A DNA stretch of 64,000 nt from Eisenbergiella porci. Lineage in GTDB: Bacteria; Bacillota; Clostridia; Lachnospirales; Lachnospiraceae. The stretch is taken from contig NZ_VUMI01000027.1 of NCBI RefSeq assembly GCF_009696275.1, forward strand, positions 1 through 64,000, in the 5' to 3' direction. The position numbers and the translations under genes were made by a program. Below, one piece after another: positions 29,463-38,089 of this stretch (the first letter of the stretch is position 1; the number at the start of each line of letters is the position of its first letter). The notes beneath the pieces are model-generated. The model was given only the letters and a program-made list of their open reading frames with translations, did not search any database and had not been told where the DNA came from.

Positions 29463-29563
29463 GTTTAACGATAAACACAGCCGAATTCCATTAACAGTCA
29501 GTCCTCCAGCCCCACATTGCTAATTTTTAAAGGAATTATAGCATTGCTACCGTCATAACGCAA
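29463..29563 (-). promoter_or_regulatory. LacI gene promoter with matching operator
   Basis: On the minus strand TTGCGT (29558-29563), 17 bases, and an extended -10 TGCTATAAT (box 29535-29540). Downstream, 29463-29476 is the reverse complement of the importer operator, so on the minus strand both operons carry the site near the early leader; the plus-strand readings are inverted (GTTTAACGATAAAC here, GTTTATCGTTAAAC at 27845). Confidence 0.75.
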
Positions 29564-29586
29564 GGATCATTCACTTTTTCGCTTTG

Positions 29587-29624
29587 TTTTCTGTAAACCA
29601 AATGAATTTCATGTTTACAGAAAA
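29587..29624. repeat. 12-bp perfect inverted repeat with 14-base spacer
   Basis: TTTTCTGTAAAC (29587-29598) and GTTTACAGAAAA (29613-29624). AT-rich, no T run beyond the arms. It lies between the GDSL esterase stop and the LacI promoter and could be an operator or a weak terminator. Confidence 0.6.
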
Positions 29625-29677
29625 ACCGGAAAAATACAGGTTATTGCCTAAAATTTCACAGCTTTCCATCTTCGCAG

Positions 29678-30760
29678 TCAGGGCTTTAATACCGTATCCA
29701 ATACCTGTCCCTGTATTCTGGCAAGATAATCATTGGGGTGATTTAATAAATTTCCCGTAATATCAATATACCTTTTTCTTTTCATCAGCTCCTTCTGCAC
29801 TCCCTGTACATCTGCCACAACCACACCGGCGCCGGCAAGTGGGTACAGGCTCTGTGCATATTCCTCCTGATGGGCGCTGAAATACATAGGCGCCGTATGT
29901 GCCAGCGGATTGGGAAGAGTGGTAGCGATAAGCACATATTCCGTATCCGGACATTCCCCGGCGATTTTTTTCAGAAGACGTTCTGTTTTCTCCCGATACT
30001 CTCCGCCCGGACACCTGTCGTTCATTCCAAAGCCCAGCAAAACCAGATCCGGCTGATGGGAAATCGCTCTTTCCCCGGCATTTTCCAATGCCCATTCCGA
30101 ATCCGTCCCGCCCACGGAGGTATTGATAAATTCCACGCTCCCGCCATAATAATCCCGCAGGCTGTCAATCAACAGTTCGGACCACTGCGGCTGTCCCGGT
30201 TCCAGCCCATAAAGTCCGCTGCAGTCACAGCCGCAGGATATGCTGTCACCGTAAAGGACAATTTTTACAGGCTCCTTCCGTTTCAGCCTGCCGTACAGCC
30301 GGGGCAGCCGTTCAATACCGGATACGGGCCGGAAGCCCTGCCATTGCTTCTGTGTGGTATAGGTAACGGCCAGCTGCCAGCGGGTAATATACTCCGGATT
30401 GCCCACGGCGCTCAGATTCAGGAACTTACCGTCCGTCGTCTTGACCGGTCCGAAATCCGGCCCCGGCTTCCCATCACAGGAAGGCGTCTCCTGTGATGTA
30501 TAAAAAGTCTCCCAGCCCGTCTGCGGGATCCGGCTGTCCCGGGTAAGGAACAGCCTTCCATCCTTTACAAAACAATCCCGTCCTAGTTCATAGACGTTTT
30601 TTCCGTCATAGCTTTCTATCCTGATTATTTTCTCAGGGCTGTAAAGAAACGGGGCGCTGCGCTGTCCGTTTTCTTCAATCATGGCAAAGGTTTCCCGCCA
30701 GATGGTTCCCCCTTCCCATACCGGCGCAAGCAGCGGGCTGCTGTCTCCTGTCATTCCCAT
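29678..30760 (-). CDS. GDSL/SGNH esterase, probably carbohydrate deacetylase
   Basis: A 360-aa protein with an N-terminal beta-sandwich (1-165) and a C-terminal SGNH hydrolase. The blocks are VLYGDSISCGCDCSG (nucleophile Ser), a Gly in NTSVGG, LLGFGMNDRC (Asn), and LLNHPNDYLA (His). The two-domain layout resembles CE2-like acetyl-xylan esterases. No signal peptide. Three nearby ATGs exist; the one at 30760 has GGAGG six bases away and is preferred. Deacetylation of imported xylo-oligosaccharides is the likely role. It ends 81 bases after the GH43 gene upstream begins its stop, so they probably share a transcript. Confidence 0.82.
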   Translation of the reverse strand: MGMTGDSSPLLAPVWEGGTIWRETFAMIEENGQRSAPFLYSPEKIIRIESYDGKNVYELGRDCFVKDGRLFLTRDSRIPQTGWETFYTSQETPSCDGKPGPDFGPVKTTDGKFLNLSAVGNPEYITRWQLAVTYTTQKQWQGFRPVSGIERLPRLYGRLKRKEPVKIVLYGDSISCGCDCSGLYGLEPGQPQWSELLIDSLRDYYGGSVEFINTSVGGTDSEWALENAGERAISHQPDLVLLGFGMNDRCPGGEYREKTERLLKKIAGECPDTEYVLIATTLPNPLAHTAPMYFSAHQEEYAQSLYPLAGAGVVVADVQGVQKELMKRKRYIDITGNLLNHPNDYLARIQGQVLDTVLKP

Positions 30761-30840
30761 ATCCATCCTCCCCCTTTATTCCGGCATCTTTTCCGATGTC
30801 ATTTTAAAGCGCATCATTTAAGCATTTTATTCCAGGCATT

Positions 30841-32256
30841 TTATTCCAGCGTAAAGGAAGCCAGGCTTGCCCCGCCCTCTCCCTGATATACAAAGTAGAG
30901 CGCCTGCACGCCGTCCGGAATGCTGATGTCCGCACTGTATTCTTTCCATACATTGGAAAATCCCACAGGAATCCATCCAAGCACAAGATCGTCCCATGCA
31001 GTTTTCACGCCGAATGCCCCTTTGCAGTAGCCGCGCACCCGGATTGATACCCGGCTGATGCCTTCACAGGCAAAATATTTGAAGCCGGCGTGGGCGCCGT
31101 CCCGCATATTGGCAATATATCCGGTTTCCTCGTCTCCGTCCCTGCCGTCCTGGGTAATCTTCGGGAAACGGCAGTCCATCCATTCACCCGGCGCTCCTGT
31201 GGTAAAGGCTTCCTCCTTTGTGAAAAGATGGCAGGCCAGATAAGCCGGATATTCCCCTTTTCCCAAAAGCGGCCCTCCATTGGCGCCGCAGGAAGTGATC
31301 TCCGCCTGTATAATGCTGCCGTCCTCCCGGAAGGTAATCGGCTCGATGCAGCCCTGTCTGCTGAAATTCGTGCCGTCCGTGTGCCTGTGATAGAAAATAT
31401 ACCATTTTCCATAGATTTCCACGATACTGCCGTGGTTGTTTCCGCCATAGCACATGGGTTTCCCCGCCGGCTTATAAGAATCGATATGCATATCGTTATT
31501 GCTTACAATCACGCCTCCGTAAACAAAATCCTTCATGGGATGCCTGCTGGTTGCATAGCACAGCTCATGCATGGCAATAGAGGAATAAATAAAATAATAA
31601 GTATCTCCCTTTTTACGGATGGAAGGTGCTTCAAAGAACTCGTGTCCCTCAAAGCTGCTGCCTTTACTGTATGGCTGGCTTGGCGCAATATTTACCGGTC
31701 CCTCCAGTATGGTAAGCATGTCAGGCCCCAGAACCGTGCCCATCGGGCCTGTCCTGGAGGTATCCCCGATGGCGCAGAAGCCCGTATACAGCCAGGTTTT
31801 GTCCCCTTCCGTCATCACGCCCGGATCAAACTGAGGCTCATCCCCTTCTTTTTCTCCCAGACGCACGCCGTCCTGATAATGCACATAGCCGTAAAATTCA
31901 TAAGCGCCGGCCGGCGTATCGCACACCGCCACGGAAACCACCGGCACCTTGTCCAGCACATAGTACAGATAATACCTGCCGTCCGGACCCACGGTGACAT
32001 CCGGCGCGTACAGGCACATATGGCCGTCCGGATTCAGCGGATCCTGGGTTTTCTTATAAATCACGCCCTCATACCGCCAGTTTCCCAGATCATCCTCCGG
32101 GGCCGACCAGCATACATAGTCGTTAAGACAGTAGGCATGGCCGCGGAAACGATCATGGGATCCATACACATATACTCTTCCGTCGAATACATAAGGTTCG
32201 CCGTCGGGGATATACTCCCAGGACGGCAGATAAGGATTAAATGCCTGTTTTTTCAT
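30841..32256 (-). CDS. GH43 glycosidase with C-terminal CBM6-like domain
   Basis: A 471-aa cytoplasmic protein. The GH43 propeller (1-320) keeps base Asp in WEYIPDGEPYVFDG, modulating Asp in QFDPGVMTEGD and acid Glu in EGHEFFEAPSIRKKG. Residues 330-471 form a beta-sandwich resembling CBM6 (GFKYFACEGISRVSIRVRGY and VQALYFVYQGEGGASL). Arabinofuranosidase or beta-xylosidase is expected. GGAGGG precedes the start. First gene of a unit that continues into the GDSL esterase. Confidence 0.88.
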   Translation of the reverse strand: MKKQAFNPYLPSWEYIPDGEPYVFDGRVYVYGSHDRFRGHAYCLNDYVCWSAPEDDLGNWRYEGVIYKKTQDPLNPDGHMCLYAPDVTVGPDGRYYLYYVLDKVPVVSVAVCDTPAGAYEFYGYVHYQDGVRLGEKEGDEPQFDPGVMTEGDKTWLYTGFCAIGDTSRTGPMGTVLGPDMLTILEGPVNIAPSQPYSKGSSFEGHEFFEAPSIRKKGDTYYFIYSSIAMHELCYATSRHPMKDFVYGGVIVSNNDMHIDSYKPAGKPMCYGGNNHGSIVEIYGKWYIFYHRHTDGTNFSRQGCIEPITFREDGSIIQAEITSCGANGGPLLGKGEYPAYLACHLFTKEEAFTTGAPGEWMDCRFPKITQDGRDGDEETGYIANMRDGAHAGFKYFACEGISRVSIRVRGYCKGAFGVKTAWDDLVLGWIPVGFSNVWKEYSADISIPDGVQALYFVYQGEGGASLASFTLE

Positions 32257-32456
32257 TGCTGTTCCCTCCGTACACTGTTGTGAGCAACTTTCACATTTTC
32301 TTTTTCTGCACTTTTCCGGCCAAAGGGCGGATGCTCCGGCCGGGAAAACTGTTTTCCAACTGTTTTCTGCAGCCTGCTGCCTCTATTCTTTCACAGACAT
32401 TTTTCCAAAGCAATGATATATTCTAAGAAAAAATTGATTTATTCTTATATTGCCTG

Positions 32457-33347
32457 TTAAGCCAGCACCTTTTTCCCCGCTTCATACGCACGCTTCAGAT
32501 AATCCATTGTGTCCTCGCCTGACGGTTTCACAACCTCCATCACCCAGGGTTTTTCATACGCTGACTGATTCAGCACCGCCATCAGCGCTTTCCAGTCTAT
32601 GCCGCATTCCCCGGGAAGCATGTGCGCATCGCCATGACCTTTTCCCTCACCCCATCCAAAATTGTCATGGATATGGACAGAATACAGGCGATCCCTGAAG
32701 CGATCCGCAAATTTTGTAATAAATTCATTTCCCCATACCAGGTTCGCATGTCCGGTATCCAGGCACAGCCCTAAAAATTCCGCCGGATAACGCGCAAACA
32801 ATGTGTCAAACTGCTCAAGCTGCATCTCTCCCGGCGCTTCAAATAAATTTTCAATACAAATGCGCACCTTTTTCTCCAGGCAGAAGGGCTGCAGTTCATC
32901 CAGCGACTTATATGCCTGTCCGTAAAAAATTTCCTTTGTCTCCGGTTTTTCCTCAAAATCAAGATATGGCAGATACATATGCAGTACAATTTCCGTGGTT
33001 CCCAATATATGCGCAAGCTCCACACGGTTTTTGATAAGCTCTACCCCGGCAACCCGGTTATACTCTATCGTGGAAGTGTAATCCTTGCGGTAATGCACAT
33101 CCATGCGGCCGTTGCCGACTCCCCGGCTTCCCTTGCTGGAATGCAGGGATTTTGCCTTAAGGCCGTACTTATCCATCCACCCCCTGATCTGTTCCATCTC
33201 CGAACGGGAATAAATATAATCGCCGTCCCACTCGTAACACCAATGCATGTGGGAAAACCCTGCCGCCGCAATCCTGCGGATGCTTTCCTCAATCTCTTCA
33301 ATTTTTACGTATTCCGCTTCGTAATCCGTGTTGATTCCAAGTTCCAT
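32457..33347 (-). CDS. Sugar isomerase/epimerase-like TIM-barrel protein
   Basis: A 296-aa member of the xylose isomerase-like/AP endonuclease 2 superfamily. Metal-ligand regions are visible: ICIENLFEAPGE, GLCLDTGHANLVWG, YSVHIHDNFGWGEGKGHG and KPWVMEVVKPSG. The fold isomerises or epimerises sugars or related polyols with a divalent metal. The substrate is not readable; a pentose derivative fits the locus. AGGAG precedes the start. It is separated by 200 bases from the GH43 gene downstream, so it may or may not share its transcript. Confidence 0.82.
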   Translation of the reverse strand: MELGINTDYEAEYVKIEEIEESIRRIAAAGFSHMHWCYEWDGDYIYSRSEMEQIRGWMDKYGLKAKSLHSSKGSRGVGNGRMDVHYRKDYTSTIEYNRVAGVELIKNRVELAHILGTTEIVLHMYLPYLDFEEKPETKEIFYGQAYKSLDELQPFCLEKKVRICIENLFEAPGEMQLEQFDTLFARYPAEFLGLCLDTGHANLVWGNEFITKFADRFRDRLYSVHIHDNFGWGEGKGHGDAHMLPGECGIDWKALMAVLNQSAYEKPWVMEVVKPSGEDTMDYLKRAYEAGKKVLA

Positions 33348-33745
33348 GTTGTTCTCCTTTTTACCTTTTTATTTTTTGAGTGCATATGAGTGCGCTTTTA
33401 ACAATATAAAATGTCAGAACGAAAACGCCAGTTAGCAGCACAATAAAACATTCATATAATATTTGTATAATGTCTATAACCTGACATTTCCGAACCGCTT
33501 TTTTTACAGGCGGCACAGGATATGAACCTGCCGGCTGAACAGTTATATTTTACCATTATTTTCAGCGACAGGACAGTATAACATTTATTGTGTTCATGTT
33601 TTATATTTTCTTAAATCAAATTATTCCGTTCCATCTGTTTTACCACAGCAGACAACTATGGACGCAGCACCTTTCTGTTTTCGCCGCCCGGATTTCCACT
33701 TTCACCATCCTGCAGCCATCTTCTGTCACACGCACTGCCGCCAGG
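33348..33745. other. Non-coding stretch before the inverted repeat element
   Basis: No supported gene. AATGTCAG (near 33410) and CTGACATT (near 33481) form a widely spaced inverted pair upstream of the isomerase-like gene, and the region between is AT-rich, so a minus-strand promoter with paired sites is possible. Confidence 0.35.
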
Positions 33746-34109
33746 AAAAACGCATCAGCGCAGGCGCCGTCCTCCCGCCGTCCAAGGCTGGGGCAGCCGG
33801 CCGTCTTTCTTCCCGGAGGGGATGGGGGTGTTGGCTGATCCATACGAAAAAACGGCGGATATTTCTTACTGTCCCGGGGAACCAAAATTATGCCGCCCTT
33901 AGCAGCCTGTCTGACGAACGCAGCAGACGCAAGTCGCTGCGAGAGGAGTTTTGGCTGCGTTGGCAGAATTTTGGTTCCCCGGGACAGTTAGAAATACCCC
34001 GTTTTTGAAACCGGATCAGCCAACACCCCCATCCCCTCCGGGAAGAAAGACGGCCGGCTGCCCCAGCCTTGGACCGCGGGAAGGACGGCGCCTGCGCTGA
34101 TGCGTTTTT
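33746..34109. repeat. 364-bp near-perfect inverted repeat element (MITE-like)
   Basis: Arms of about 144 bases (33746-33889 and 33967-34109) are almost identical after inversion, with only a few differences clustered near the inner third. The innermost 22 bases (33868-33889 and 33967-33988) are perfect. A 77-base centre remains unpaired. The ends read AAAAACGC and GCGTTTTT. No transposase frame and no clear target duplication are visible. The element could extrude as a cruciform or fold as a long RNA hairpin, and it lies 140 bases upstream of the sensor kinase gene. Confidence 0.9.
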
Positions 34110-34251
34110 CCGCCCCACTTCCACGCCCCCGGGAGGCCAGGCTTGTCTCACGCTGGTGAATATGTTACAATTTGTTGAACGTTTTACGAAAACAGTCCGG
34201 CCTGCAAAACCGCTGCCGTTTTGCATCTGCATCATCCGGGGAGGGGAATAC

Positions 34252-36054
34252 ATGGAAAATAAAATAAAACTTTTCTTCCAAAAAGTGCCGGAGCGCTTTC
34301 ATCCGGGGAAAATCCTGGACAATCTTCCGCTGACCAGAAAACTGATGCTGTTGTATCTCTGCTGTGTCCTTCTGCCGCTGATACTCACGGACAGCATTAT
34401 TTTTTCCCTGGTAATCAAGGCGGAGCAAAGCTCCAGCCAGCATGAAATGGAAAATATCGCCGAGGCCATCCACTATACCCTGAGTAACAGGATGGACAAC
34501 GCAGCCAATCTGTCGCTGAACATCTACAGTAACAAATACATCAATGAATTCATGGATGCAGAATACGCTTCGCCCCTTGATTATTATGAAAGCTACCGGG
34601 ATTTCCTCAAGGATTCCCTGTACGAAGCCAGCGTGGGCACAAGCAATTACAATATCGTCATGTATGCTGACAACCCCGGTATCGTAAACGGCGGCAGCTT
34701 CTGGAATCTGGACAGCGCAAAGGATAAGCAGTGGTACCGGGACTTCGTGGAATCCGGCCGCGACATCCTGGCCTATCCATATTATGAAAACACCGCCACC
34801 TCCACCCAGAGGAAAATTTCCATCATCCGCCGCATGGATTATTACCACAAAGGAAGCTGTCCCAATCTGATGAAAATGGACATGGATTACAGCGGCATGT
34901 CCCAGAGCATCATCAATTCCAAATACCGTTTTCTCGTATATATCTGCGACGGCGATACCATCCTTTTTTCCAATGACGGGCACGGCGGCATGGGAAAGCC
35001 CTATGAAACCTTTTTGCCGTCCATGAACAGACGGGTGGGCTATTCCAGGGATATGAACGTATACGGCAGGGTCTGGAGCATTTATGTTATGAAGGAGGAA
35101 CTGAACGTCCTCTCCATCATCCGCAACAATTTCGCACTCCTGCTGTTTCTGATACTGGTGAACCTGCTGCTTCCCGCGCTTTTAATGAAGGGCATCAACC
35201 ACTCCTTCACCTCCCGTATCAGGGAACTGGGCGCTGCTTTTGATAAAGGGGATATCCATGAACTGACCCAGCTACCCGCTGTCAGGGGGAAAGATGAGAT
35301 CGGGGTGCTCATGGCCAGCTATAACCACATGGCCGGACGTATCAACGATCTGATCCAAACCGTTTACAAGGACAGGCTGAAGGAGCAGGAAATGGACATT
35401 GCAAGGCAGAATGCGGAGCTTCTGGCCCTCCACAGCCAGATCAACCCACATTTTCTCTTTAATGCCCTGGAAAGCATCCGGATGCACAGCCTGATTAAAA
35501 ATGAAGAGGAAACGGCAGGCATGGTAGAGCGCCTGGCCCTCATGGAACGCCAGTATGTGGACTGGGGTACGGACACTATCAGCATCCGGGAGGAGTTTCA
35601 GTTTGTGGAGGCCTATCTGGAGCTGCAGAAATACAGGTTTGGCGACCGCCTCTCCTACAAAATTGAAGCGGAACCCGACTGTCTTCGTTATTGCGTGCCC
35701 AGGCTGACCCTGGTTACCTTTGTGGAAAATGCCTGTGTACACGGGCTGGAAAACAAAACGGCTCCCGGCTGGATTTTCGTCAGATGCTGCTGCCGGGACG
35801 GCCATCTTTACATGGAAATCGAGGATACGGGACACGGGATGGATTCCGGGCTTCTCCTTACGCTGCAGGAAAAAATGGAAAATGCAAGCATGCAGCTTCT
35901 GAAGGAAAACGAACGGGTCGGGATTCTTAACGCCTGCCTGCGCCTGCATATGGCAACGGACAACACGGTAAAATTCCAGCTGGAAAGCGAAGAGGACTCC
36001 GGAACCATCGTAACCATCAGCATTCCGGAAGAAAAATTGCGCATCAACACCTGA
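34252..36054 (+). CDS. Sensor histidine kinase (YesM-like)
   Basis: A 600-aa membrane kinase. A membrane segment lies at about 30-54, an extracellular sensor follows to about 285, and a second membrane segment is near 288-310. A HAMP segment follows (ELGAAFDKGDIHELTQLP region). The His_kinase block is LHSQINPHFLFNALESIRMH with the phospho-accepting His. The ATPase part shows TFVENACVHGLENKT and IEDTGHGMDSG. ATG 34252 follows GGGGAGGGG; the long upstream reading frame runs into the inverted repeat and is not used. With the regulator that follows it should sense sugars and switch on the importer and GH8 genes downstream. Confidence 0.93.
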   Translation: MENKIKLFFQKVPERFHPGKILDNLPLTRKLMLLYLCCVLLPLILTDSIIFSLVIKAEQSSSQHEMENIAEAIHYTLSNRMDNAANLSLNIYSNKYINEFMDAEYASPLDYYESYRDFLKDSLYEASVGTSNYNIVMYADNPGIVNGGSFWNLDSAKDKQWYRDFVESGRDILAYPYYENTATSTQRKISIIRRMDYYHKGSCPNLMKMDMDYSGMSQSIINSKYRFLVYICDGDTILFSNDGHGGMGKPYETFLPSMNRRVGYSRDMNVYGRVWSIYVMKEELNVLSIIRNNFALLLFLILVNLLLPALLMKGINHSFTSRIRELGAAFDKGDIHELTQLPAVRGKDEIGVLMASYNHMAGRINDLIQTVYKDRLKEQEMDIARQNAELLALHSQINPHFLFNALESIRMHSLIKNEEETAGMVERLALMERQYVDWGTDTISIREEFQFVEAYLELQKYRFGDRLSYKIEAEPDCLRYCVPRLTLVTFVENACVHGLENKTAPGWIFVRCCCRDGHLYMEIEDTGHGMDSGLLLTLQEKMENASMQLLKENERVGILNACLRLHMATDNTVKFQLESEEDSGTIVTISIPEEKLRINT

Positions 36055-36105
36055 AAACAGGATTCCAAGCGATTCTGTTTCCGGTTCAAAAAGGGAGGGA
36101 CAAGA

Positions 36106-37728
36106 ATGCTTCAGGTTTTATTAGTAGATGACGAACCTTTTATACTGCAGGGTCTGGCCATGCTGATTGATTGGGAAAAAGAGGGCTTTACGCTTGCAGG
36201 AACGGCGGCGAACGGTCTGGAAGCCATTGCATTTCTGGAAAAAACACAGGTGGATCTGATTATCGCCGACATCAAAATGCCTGCCATGACGGGCATAGAG
36301 CTTCTGGAAAAAATAAGGGCGGAACACATTTCCGACGCCTATTTTATCATCCTCAGCGGCTACAGTGATTTCGAATATGCCAGAAAGGCCATCCAGTACA
36401 GCTGCATGGATTATATTCTCAAGCCGGTCCGCCAGGCGGAGCTTCTGAGCGTGCTTAACAAGGTCAAGGCCGACAGCACCAAATCCCTGCAGCGCCGGGA
36501 AGAGGTCGCCCTTCAGGAAAAAGCTTATTTTGCCAGAAATCTGATCGCCCTGATCTGCGGAAAATTCGATCAGCTGAACCTGGAACATGTGAAAAGCAAA
36601 ATGCGCACAGAGGGCGGCATCCGGTATATCGATATTGAAATCGATGATCGCCCGGAGGATGAATCCGGAAAGCTTTTACTGAAATCAGAGGAAGAAAAAA
36701 GACAGCAGCAGCGCCTTTTATACCAATACTGCCTGGATTTCCTCAAGCAGGACGGCTGGCACTGTATCTTCGATGTGTCCAGCAATGAAAAGGATTATGA
36801 TATCGGCCTTGTTTACTGTGACTATATGGCACAGGAGGCGGGCATGGACGAGCAGGGATATCTGGATTATTTTCTGCAAAGCATCCAGCAAAGGATGAAG
36901 CAGCCTGTAGTCATGTTTGTAGGAAACCGGGTGGACGATATTTCCCTTCTGTCCGAATCTTACCGAACGGCCAACATCGCCCGTTCCTTCCAGAACTTCC
37001 ATGTGGAGGGCATGACCCAGCGCATCTCCTGGTATGAGGAGCAGGAATGCGCGGAGGAAAGGACGCTTCTGTGCAAGTCCAGCCTGGACGAACTGATAAA
37101 GGCCGTGGAACAGAATGAAAAGGAACGCATCCCCGAGCTGGTTGACAGCCTGTATGAGGAGATCAACCGCAACAGCCTGGATGCCAAGCTGGTCAGCATG
37201 AATATAGACTATCTCCTGTTCCAGCTGGTGCATGCGGCCCAGGCCCAGGATATCAATGTAAACCAGGAGGAAATCCTGGAATTTATCAACAGGAACGCCT
37301 TTGATTCCGGCACCATGCGCGGCAGCCGGATGCATCTGAAGCGCTTTGCCGAGGAATACGCGGACTATCTCTCACAGCTGCGCGGCAAAAATATCCGCGG
37401 CAGCGTCATGAGCGACGTGGAACAGTATATCAGGGAGCACTACGCACAGAATCTGACGCTTAAGGATCTGGGACTGAAATACTATATCAACAGCGCTTAC
37501 CTGGGCCAGCTCTTCAGGAAAACCTACGGAGTATCCTTCAAGGATTACCTGAACAATTACCGCATTGAAATGGCCGCCGCCCTCCTGCTGCACACGGATT
37601 TGAAAAATTACGAGATAATGGAGAAGGTCGGCTATCATGACCTGGATTATTTCATCAACAAATTTATAGCCCTGAAAGGCTGCACTCCCGCCAGATTCCG
37701 CAAAAAAAGCCGGGAGTCCAATACCTAG
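36106..37728 (+). CDS. Response regulator with AraC-type output (YesN-like)
   Basis: A 540-aa regulator. The receiver domain (1-125) has the phospho-acceptor Asp in VDLIIADIKMPAMTG, acidic residues in VDDEP and Lys in DYILKPVR. A middle region of about 300 residues has no clear domain. The C-terminal AraC HTH has YINSAYLGQLFRKTYG and KVGYHDLDYFINKFIAL. GGGAGGG precedes the start. Partner of the kinase 51 bases upstream, ending at a good terminator. Likely activates the importer operon that follows. Confidence 0.94.
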   Translation: MLQVLLVDDEPFILQGLAMLIDWEKEGFTLAGTAANGLEAIAFLEKTQVDLIIADIKMPAMTGIELLEKIRAEHISDAYFIILSGYSDFEYARKAIQYSCMDYILKPVRQAELLSVLNKVKADSTKSLQRREEVALQEKAYFARNLIALICGKFDQLNLEHVKSKMRTEGGIRYIDIEIDDRPEDESGKLLLKSEEEKRQQQRLLYQYCLDFLKQDGWHCIFDVSSNEKDYDIGLVYCDYMAQEAGMDEQGYLDYFLQSIQQRMKQPVVMFVGNRVDDISLLSESYRTANIARSFQNFHVEGMTQRISWYEEQECAEERTLLCKSSLDELIKAVEQNEKERIPELVDSLYEEINRNSLDAKLVSMNIDYLLFQLVHAAQAQDINVNQEEILEFINRNAFDSGTMRGSRMHLKRFAEEYADYLSQLRGKNIRGSVMSDVEQYIREHYAQNLTLKDLGLKYYINSAYLGQLFRKTYGVSFKDYLNNYRIEMAAALLLHTDLKNYEIMEKVGYHDLDYFINKFIALKGCTPARFRKKSRESNT

Positions 37729-37786
37729 GGACAGGCGGCTGAATATGCAGCACTGCCGGCTGTTACAAGCATTTATTTCAAAAAAT

Positions 37787-37836
37787 CCGGACAAATTAGA
37801 GTTTTTTTGTGCAACTATAATTTGCCCGGGTTTTTT
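37787..37836 (+). terminator. Terminator of the two-component operon
   Basis: CCGGACAAATTA pairs with TAATTTGCCCGG (one mismatch), loop of 19, followed by six T. Placed 58 bases after the regulator stop codon. Confidence 0.8.
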
Positions 37837-37925
37837 ATGTATTTTATCCGGTTGTTGTTTTGTTCAATTAGTATAGAATCAATATATAAGCAGTTACCCG
37901 GGTATACATATTAACAACTACAAAT

Positions 37926-38047
37926 CAAATACCCCGCTGCAAGCAACAAGGCATTAAACTTGCAGCGGGCAGAGCAGCGGGGTATTTGACCCTCGCGGCA
38001 GTCGCCAAATATCCATGCAAGCATGGCTACTTGGCTCGTTGCCCGCG
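37926..38047 (+). promoter_or_regulatory. Highly structured leader before the importer lipoprotein gene
   Basis: Two consecutive structures. First, CAAATACCCCGCTGC (37926-37940) pairs perfectly with 37974-37988, while an overlapping CCGCTGCAAG (37934-37943) can instead pair with CTTGCAGCGG (37959-37968), so the pairings are mutually exclusive. Second, an extended hairpin around CCATGC-AA-GCATGG with flanking GCCAA/TTGGC and GCGGCA/TGCC pairing (about 37995-38047). Neither is followed by a T run. A promoter candidate is TTGTTG with TAGAAT near 37852-37879. Could be a regulatory leader or an inserted palindromic repeat. Confidence 0.6.
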
Positions 38048-38089
38048 GAAATAAAGCAACAGGAATGAATAAAATCAGGAGGATCAAAC

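Noticed and set aside
33746-34109. The inverted repeat as an IS element or CRISPR
   Set aside because: No transposase frame, no short spaced direct repeats; the open frames inside are just readings of the two arms.
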